Origin: Trifolium pratense
Taxonomy: Eukaryota > Streptophyta > Magnoliopsida > Fabales > Fabaceae
Direction: 5' to 3'
DNA: 64,000 nucleotides
NCBI RefSeq assembly: GCF_020283565.1
Contig: NC_060060.1
Span: 40,610,001 to 40,674,000, forward strand
This document shows positions 57,716 to 64,000 of the stretch, in pieces (position 1 is the stretch's first letter; every line of letters begins with the position of its first letter). Under the pieces are notes generated by a model, which saw nothing but the letters and a program-made list of their open reading frames with translations, was not told where the DNA came from and made no database searches. The position numbers and the translations under genes were made by a program.

Positions 57716-60700
57716 ATGGCTTCAAATCCTCCATTCAATATGGAGGATCAGACGGATGAGGATTTTTTTGATAAACTTGTTGAGGATGATGATGATATGG
57801 GGCCTGTTAAATCTAGTCATCATGATGAAGGGAATGATTCCGATGATGCAAAAGCGTTTGCGAATCTGAGTATAAATGATGTTGATGCTGCTGCTGCTAC
57901 ATTTGAGAATTCTGATGCTGGTGAAAGTGGGGATGAAGTCAAAGAGGAATTGGGTATTGTGAAATCTGATGTGAGTTTGGTTGGTGGACATGATGAGCAA
58001 GATGGAAATTCGGTGATGTTATCTAGTTCCGTTGAGTTTGATAGTAAGCCGGATCTCAGTAAGGAAGAAATTGGGACGGGATCCGAGCTCACGGCAGTGC
58101 CGGCTGTTGGCGAGAACAATGATGTAAACAATGATGTCGCTAGTTCAGGGATTAAGGAGAAGGGTTGGAATGCTTTTCATGCTGATGCAAATGATGCCAC
58201 TGGGTTTGGATCATATTCTGACTTTTTCAGTGAGTTAGGAGATCAATCCGGGGATTTCCCGGCAATTTCACACGATAATTTAAATAGTCAGGCGAGTCCT
58301 GTTAATGAAGGTCAAATTAATGGCTTAAATACTTCGGTGGATTACCTGCAATATCAGCAATATCAAGGTGTTCAAGGTTATGATACGTCTTTTGTAAATC
58401 ACACGGACAAGCAAGGTGACAGCTTAAATACTTCAGTCAATTATGTGCAACATCAAGAGGGTGTAGCTTATGATGCATCTGCAAACCAACACAGTAATGG
58501 ACAAGATCTGAGTAGTAGTCAGAATTGGGAGGATCTTTATCCTGGCTGGAAGTATGACCATACCACTGGGCAATGGTATCAAATAGATGGCTACAATGCA
58601 ACAGCAACTAGTCAGCAAACCTCTGAAGCTAATGCAGCTGTAGATTGGGCTGCTGCTTCTGATGGAAAAACGGAGATCTCTTATTTGCAACAAACTGCCC
58701 AGTCTGCTGCTGGAACTTTGGCAGAAACAGGCACAATTGAAAGTGTATCTAGCTGGAATCAAGTTTCACAAGCAAATAATGGGTACCCGGAACATATGGT
58801 TTTTGATCCTCAATATCCTGGTTGGTACTATGACACCATTGCCCAAGAATGGCGCTCATTGGAAACATACAATTCATCTGTCCAGTCTTCTGTTCATGGA
58901 CTTGAAAATGGGCATACTTCTACCAGTACTTCCTTCCCCCTTAATGATAATAACAGTTTGTATAGTGAGTATAGCCAAACTGGTAATTATGGATCACAGG
59001 GTGTTGGCAGTCAGGCTGTAAATGGTACCTGGAGTGGTTCGTATGGTGTTAACCAGCAGCAGGGTTTTGACATGTACACGACTGATGCTACCACTAAAAT
59101 AGGGAATAATAGAGCTTCTGGTGGTAACCAGCAAGTTAACCATTCGTATGGTTCAAATGTGTCTGGGAGCACTGATCAAGTAAATACTTCTAGTTCCTTT
59201 GGATCAGTTCCATTATACAATAAAGCTCATGGTTTGGCTAATGGCACTTTTGAGCCAAAAACATTTATCCCTCGTGAGGACATTAGTCAACAGTTTAATT
59301 ATTCAAACACAAAGTTTGACGAACAAAAACAATTCTCAAATGTTTTTGCTGAAAATCAGAACTCCCATAGTTATTCTCAGCAATCAATCCAGGGTGGACA
59401 TCAATATCCTTATGCCCCTCATGCTGGAAGATCATCCGCTGGACGTCCTTCTCATGCCCTTGTAACATTTGGATTTGGTGGAAAACTCATCATAATGAAA
59501 GATCCAAGTGCTTTGAGTGCATCATTTGGAAGCCAGGTTAATTCTTGATTCCTCTTTTCAGTTTTGATCTAAACTTGATCTGGTTTCCGAAAGACTTGGA
59601 GGCTGCTTTTGTTTTACTTGTGTTTGAAAATATTTTTTCTCATCTCTCTTCCAATTTCCACAATGTATTAACAATATATATTTTATTTTATATGAAGGAT
59701 TCTGTACAAGGTTCTATTTCTGTGTTGAACTTGATGGAAGCTGTCACCGGAAGCCAAAATTCTTCGACTGTTGGAAATGCTAGTGGTGATTATTTTCGCG
59801 CTCTAGGCCAGCAATCTTTCCCAGGTCCATTGGTTGGCGGTAGTTTTGGAAATAAGGAACTCTACAAATGGTTAGATGAGAGGATTGCACGCTGTGAGTC
59901 ACCTGATATGGATTATAAGAAAGGTGAAAGGTTGAGACTCCTCCTCTCCTTGCTTAAAATAGCTTGTCAGCATTATGGAAAACTGCGTTCTCCTTTTGGT
60001 ACAGACACCATACTAAAAGTAAGTTACATCTACATCTTTTAGTCATTCATTTCTTTTGTTTACTTTATATACCATTTTTAATTGAATTGCGGTGTCAAAA
60101 TTTTCAATGCTAATGTACATTCTATTAAGAGCTGTATTATTCACAAGATGATGCCACATTATTAAGCGTTAAATTTTAGGTAAACTTTCATAAATGCAAA
60201 TTCTGGAGACCTATGTTTCAATCATGTTGGAGTATTTCTTTATTTCTGTCTTTTAATCACTTCCTTTTGGAGTGGTTTTTAACATCATAATTACAACTGC
60301 TTTGCAAATCGTATGTCCTATTGTTTCTATTTGGCTAAAATATTATGATTGACTTCACTAATCAAGTAATCATGCCTCTAGGTAGCCGGCAGTTGAGTCA
60401 TATTACTCTCTGAACACTATTTCTCATGGGAACACTTTCAAATCTGGTAACATTATATGACTTGTATTTTGAATCAGGAAAATGATGCTCCTGAGTCAGC
60501 AGTTGCAAAACTTTTTGCATCTGCCAAAGTGAGTGGCACAGAGTTCACTCAGTATGGGATGCCAAGTCATTGCTTGCAAAGTTTTCCTTCTGAAGAACAA
60601 ATGAGGGTGTGTATTAAGTTAACTCCTGTCGCAATCCCCCCTTCATATTGTTTTGTTTCATGAACTGATTTTGATTTGATTTAGGCAATGGCTTCTGAGG

Positions 60701-63700
60701 TACAACATCTTCTTGTCTCTGGCAAAAAGATGGAGGCTTTACAGTGTGCACAAGAAGGACAATTGTGGGGACCTGCACTTGTTCTTGCTTCACAACTTGG
60801 TGAGCAGGTCAGATGCCAAAATTGCAGAATGTTTAATACTGCTAATGCTTACATCTCATATCTGATCTAGACAGTCCCTTTTGGGTCTTACATATTTTTC
60901 TCATACCTTTGTTGGGGAAATAAATTTGGTCCATATTTGCGATGCAGTTCTATGTTGATACAGTAAAACAAATGGCACTTCGCCAGTTGGTTGCGGGGTC
61001 ACCTCTGCGCACATTATGCCTTTTAATCGCTGGGCAACCAGCAGAAGTATTCTCTACTGAAACCTCAATTAGTGGGCATCCTCCTAGTGCTTTCAATATG
61101 CCTCAGCAGTCTGAACAGGTAATCCCGATAGGATAAAGGAAGAAGCCTAGCAATTTTGATCTTCCATTACGTACATTTGTTCAATATTGCAAAGGTTAGT
61201 GCTTTTTGTTTGACCTGGAAGTTAAAACTTAAGTTTTTACTTGCAATTTCAGGTTGGATCTAATGGTATGCTTGATGATTGGGAAGAAAATTTGGCTGTA
61301 ATAACTGCAAACAGAACCAAAGGTGACGAACTTGTAATTACTCACCTTGGTGATTGCTTGTGGAAGGAAAAAAAGGAGGTATAGTTTTCGTTCTTTTATT
61401 TATTCCGTTTAATGATTTCTGTTGCTCTCCATTCTGCTGATTTGGGACTCATGTGATAGATTACTGCTGCACACATCTGCTATTTAGTTGCTGAAGCAAA
61501 CTTTGAGTCATACTCGGACAGTGCAAGACTTTGCTTAATAGGAGCAGATCACTGGAAATGTCCTCGAACTTACGCTAGTCCAGAAGCTATTCAGGTAATT
61601 TGAAATCTCCTTAGTTCTTAAGTTACTTCTTCCACAGTATTTGGCTGTTCTGGTGCATGAGCATGTTTTGTGTCCTTTTACCAAAAAATATCATGTATGC
61701 CATGTCGTTTTGCCAATAGCTCTCTTGCTTTATCAGGTAGTTTCTCTGGTTTTGGTTGCCATTCTCTCAAGTTTTAGGGATTTTTAAGGTTCAAACAAGG
61801 TTGCTAAGATGTCTGCTATCGTGGATTAGTGGTTGCACAAGAGAAGATACGATTAATAATGAGATTATTATGAAAAAAATAAGGATATAGATCCTTTTGT
61901 AGTAAATATGTAAAATCCCAACTTAGGTGGTTTAGGCATGATTGGGAAGATGCATGTAAGAGGGGTAGATAAAGGAGAGGATAGTCCACAAGTTAGAGGT
62001 AGAGGATTGCCGAGGAAAACTGTTAGTCAGTCCAATAAGAAAGATTTAGAGTTCAATGGTCTGTCTTTATATATGATTTTGACAGGGCATTGTGGCATCG
62101 TTTGATTCATATCCCTACTCCTAGTGAGAAAAGGCTTTGGTGGTTGTAACTTGTTACATGTGTCTACATTGTTAAAACATGACATTTTATTTCTTAATTA
62201 TCTCTCCACTCCTAGTTTAATCATTAAATAATAATTATTTTTATTTTTTAATAAATCAACATAGTGTTTTGTAAACTTTATAAATGATCTATCTGCTTTG
62301 TGCCACCTCAGCAACAATTGCTTTCTAAAAGTACATGTTCAGTACAATTTGATATATGCTTTTTGTATGACGTGTCTCCGAAATAACTCAAACTCATCTG
62401 ATGGCTGCTTGGACAGAGAACCGAGTTATATGAATACTCAAAGCTGCTTGGAAATTCTCAGTTTGTTTTGCATTCGTTTCAACCATATAAGCTTATATAT
62501 GCATATATGCTAGCTGAAGTGGGAAAGGTTTCAGACTCATTGAAGTAAGTTAATGGAGTATTATCTGCGATATTATTCTCGATTGGATCTATCTCATTGT
62601 TGTCATTTGATCTCAGGTACTGCCAAGCAGTACTAAAATCCTTGAAAACTGGCCGTGCTCCGGAAGTAGAAACGTGGAAACAGATGGTATTATCTCTTGA
62701 GGAGAGAATTAAGACCCACCAACAGGTACCTCATTGGCTTCGTTTAGTTTTAATTATTTTGATGGTTTTGTTACTCACCCTCTTGTATATTCGTTCAGGG
62801 TGGATATGCTGCAAATTTAGCTCCTGCAAAATTAGTTGGCAAATTGCTCAATTTTTTTGATAGCACTGCATATCGAGTTGTTGGTGGTTTACCACCACCG
62901 GCTCCATCATCTTCACAAGGAACCGTTCCTGGAAGTGAACAACATTACCAACATATGGCACCAAGAGTATCCACTAGCCAGTCAACAATGACCATGTCAT
63001 CTTTAGTTCCATCTGCTTCGATGGAACCCATAAGTGAGTGGACAGCTGATAACAATAGAATGGCAAAGCCTAACAGAAGTGTTTCAGAGCCAGATATTGG
63101 TAGAACCCCAAGACAGGTTTGTGTGTACTGTGAAAGCTGTGCTGTGAAGATTTTCCCCTTCTTCTGTGTTTTGATTGACTAGCATATTTTATTTAAACTT
63201 GAAAAAATCTGGTTGATTTACCCCAGGAAACGACATCGCCTGATGCACAAGGAAAAGCTCAGGTATCAGGGGGTGCATCACGCATTTCTCGTTTTGGTTT
63301 TGGCTCACAACTTCTGCAAAAAACAATGGGGCTAGTCATGAGACCTCGCTCTGGAAAACAGGTATCATTAATTGTTGTATACAGTTCTGTTTTATTTTCT
63401 CTTTTATCTCAATTGTACTACCGAGTTCTGATTGTGCCCATTCATTTGGTTCATATTCTGCTCTATCGCAAGGCTAAATTGGGTGAGAAAAACAAGTTCT
63501 ATTATGATGAAAAGCTGAAGAGATGGGTGGAAGAAGGTGCTGAAATTCCAGCCGAAGAAGCTGCTCTGCCACCACCACCTCCGACAACTGCTGCTTTCCA
63601 GAATGGGTCAGCTGAGTACAACTTGAAATCTGCATTGAAGACAGAAGGATTGACTCCGAATGAGTTCTCAACCACAAGAACTTCAAGTCCTGAACTTAGT

Positions 63701-63771
63701 CCAGGGATGCCACCAATACCACCTAGCTCAAATCAATTCTCTGCTCGCAGTCGCATGGGTGTTCGATCAAG
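57716..63771 (+). CDS. SEC16: COPII coat assembly protein SEC16 (MAIGO5-like), 5' part
   Basis: Twelve coding exons are visible and the gene continues past the right edge: 57716-59536, 59698-60018, 60478-60606, 60685-60807, 60948-61118, 61253-61378, 61460-61594, 62417-62544, 62617-62725, 62799-63116, 63227-63361, 63473-63771. They join to 1271 codons plus two bases in open frame. The acidic, low-complexity N-terminus carries two aromatic repeats (LYPGWKYDHTTGQWYQIDGY near 274-293, YPGWYYDTIAQEWRSLETY near 367-385). Then comes HALVTFGFGGKLI, and the central helical domain starts in exon 2 (NKELYKWLDERI). The C-terminal region has KNKFYYDEKLKRWVEEG. SEC16 organises ER exit sites and COPII budding; Arabidopsis At5g47480 is MAG5/SEC16A. 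The missing final exon(s) should begin YVDTFN-like after SR. Confidence 0.93.
61900..62165 (+). pseudogene. LINE ORF2 tail remnant inside SEC16 intron 7
   Basis: Across several frames the sequence encodes HDWEDACKRG, RGLPRKTVSQSNKKDLEFNG and FDRALWHRLIHIPTPSEK. These follow the order of the C-terminal tail of some plant LINE/RTE-like ORF2 proteins (RGRPKKTW...I.KDL...W...IHxADPT). Multiple stops and frameshifts make it dead. It enlarges the intron to about 820 bases. Confidence 0.6.
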
Positions 63772-64000
63772 GTAATAGCTTGTTTTCCAGATTTTGTTAA
63801 ATCAAGTAACAATTTCAAGTAGATGACATTTTTGTTTTAGTTATACTGTGTGCTGCGAATCATTATAAATGGGCCTCTTGTTAGCTCCTCTATGAGATTA
63901 TAAAATTTGAATTGGCAAACCTTTCAAGTATAGGAGATGCACTCTACTTCCCCTGATTATAACTAATACTGACACCTCTTCTATATTTTTTATATCAACA

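Noticed and set aside
1..64000. CRISPR array, operon, riboswitch, rRNA or intact tRNA gene
   Set aside because: None visible; the window is plant nuclear DNA and regular spaced repeats are microsatellites or transposon parts.

Overview
This window is plant nuclear DNA from a eudicot, most likely a legume close to Medicago. The evidence is AT-rich intergenic sequence, genes broken by short GT/AG introns, plant-only gene families, and dense copia, LINE, Helitron and MITE remnants. The species call is an inference, because no organelle, rRNA or tRNA gene anchors it. I saw no bacterial-type operon, CRISPR array or obvious new enzymatic system. Coding ends were set from splice signals and reading-frame continuity.

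Layout. At 1-122 (minus) lies the start of a small gene resembling VASCULAR-RELATED UNKNOWN PROTEIN 1, running off the left edge. From 123 to 11.2 kb there is no host gene. This stretch holds (TA)n microsatellites, a 930-bp inverted-repeat element, several foldback MITEs, a GC-rich MITE with a 9-bp target duplication, a 5'-truncated Ty1/copia element with its 3' LTR, and a Helitron 3' end. At 11207-19920 (minus) is a 16-exon gene for the AP-5 complex zeta subunit, with four MITEs or repeats in its introns. A TIR element (20146-21039) and a 5'-truncated L1-type LINE with a 16-bp target duplication (21159-25311) lie upstream of it. A repeat-rich gap runs to about 31.7 kb.

At 31715-36356 (plus) is a five-exon TBL-type polysaccharide O-acetyltransferase gene. 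A LINE scrap, a SINE, a probable solo LTR and a G-box-containing tandem repeat follow. At 42978-44048 (plus) is an intronless GPI-anchored matrix metalloproteinase gene. The right third is gene-dense: a PPR protein (46057-47616, minus), a WAT1/EamA transporter (49460-51706, plus), a three-finger C2H2 repressor of ZAT type (52875-53537, plus) and the first 12 coding exons of a SEC16 gene (57716 to beyond the right edge, plus).

The genes do not form a pathway. The AP-5 subunit and SEC16 both act in membrane traffic, at late endosomes and ER exit sites respectively. TBL and MMP act on the secreted wall/apoplast side. The PPR-WAT1-SEC16 order matches, from memory, Arabidopsis At5g47460-At5g47470-At5g47480, so this part looks like an old conserved block with the ZAT gene lying between two of its members.
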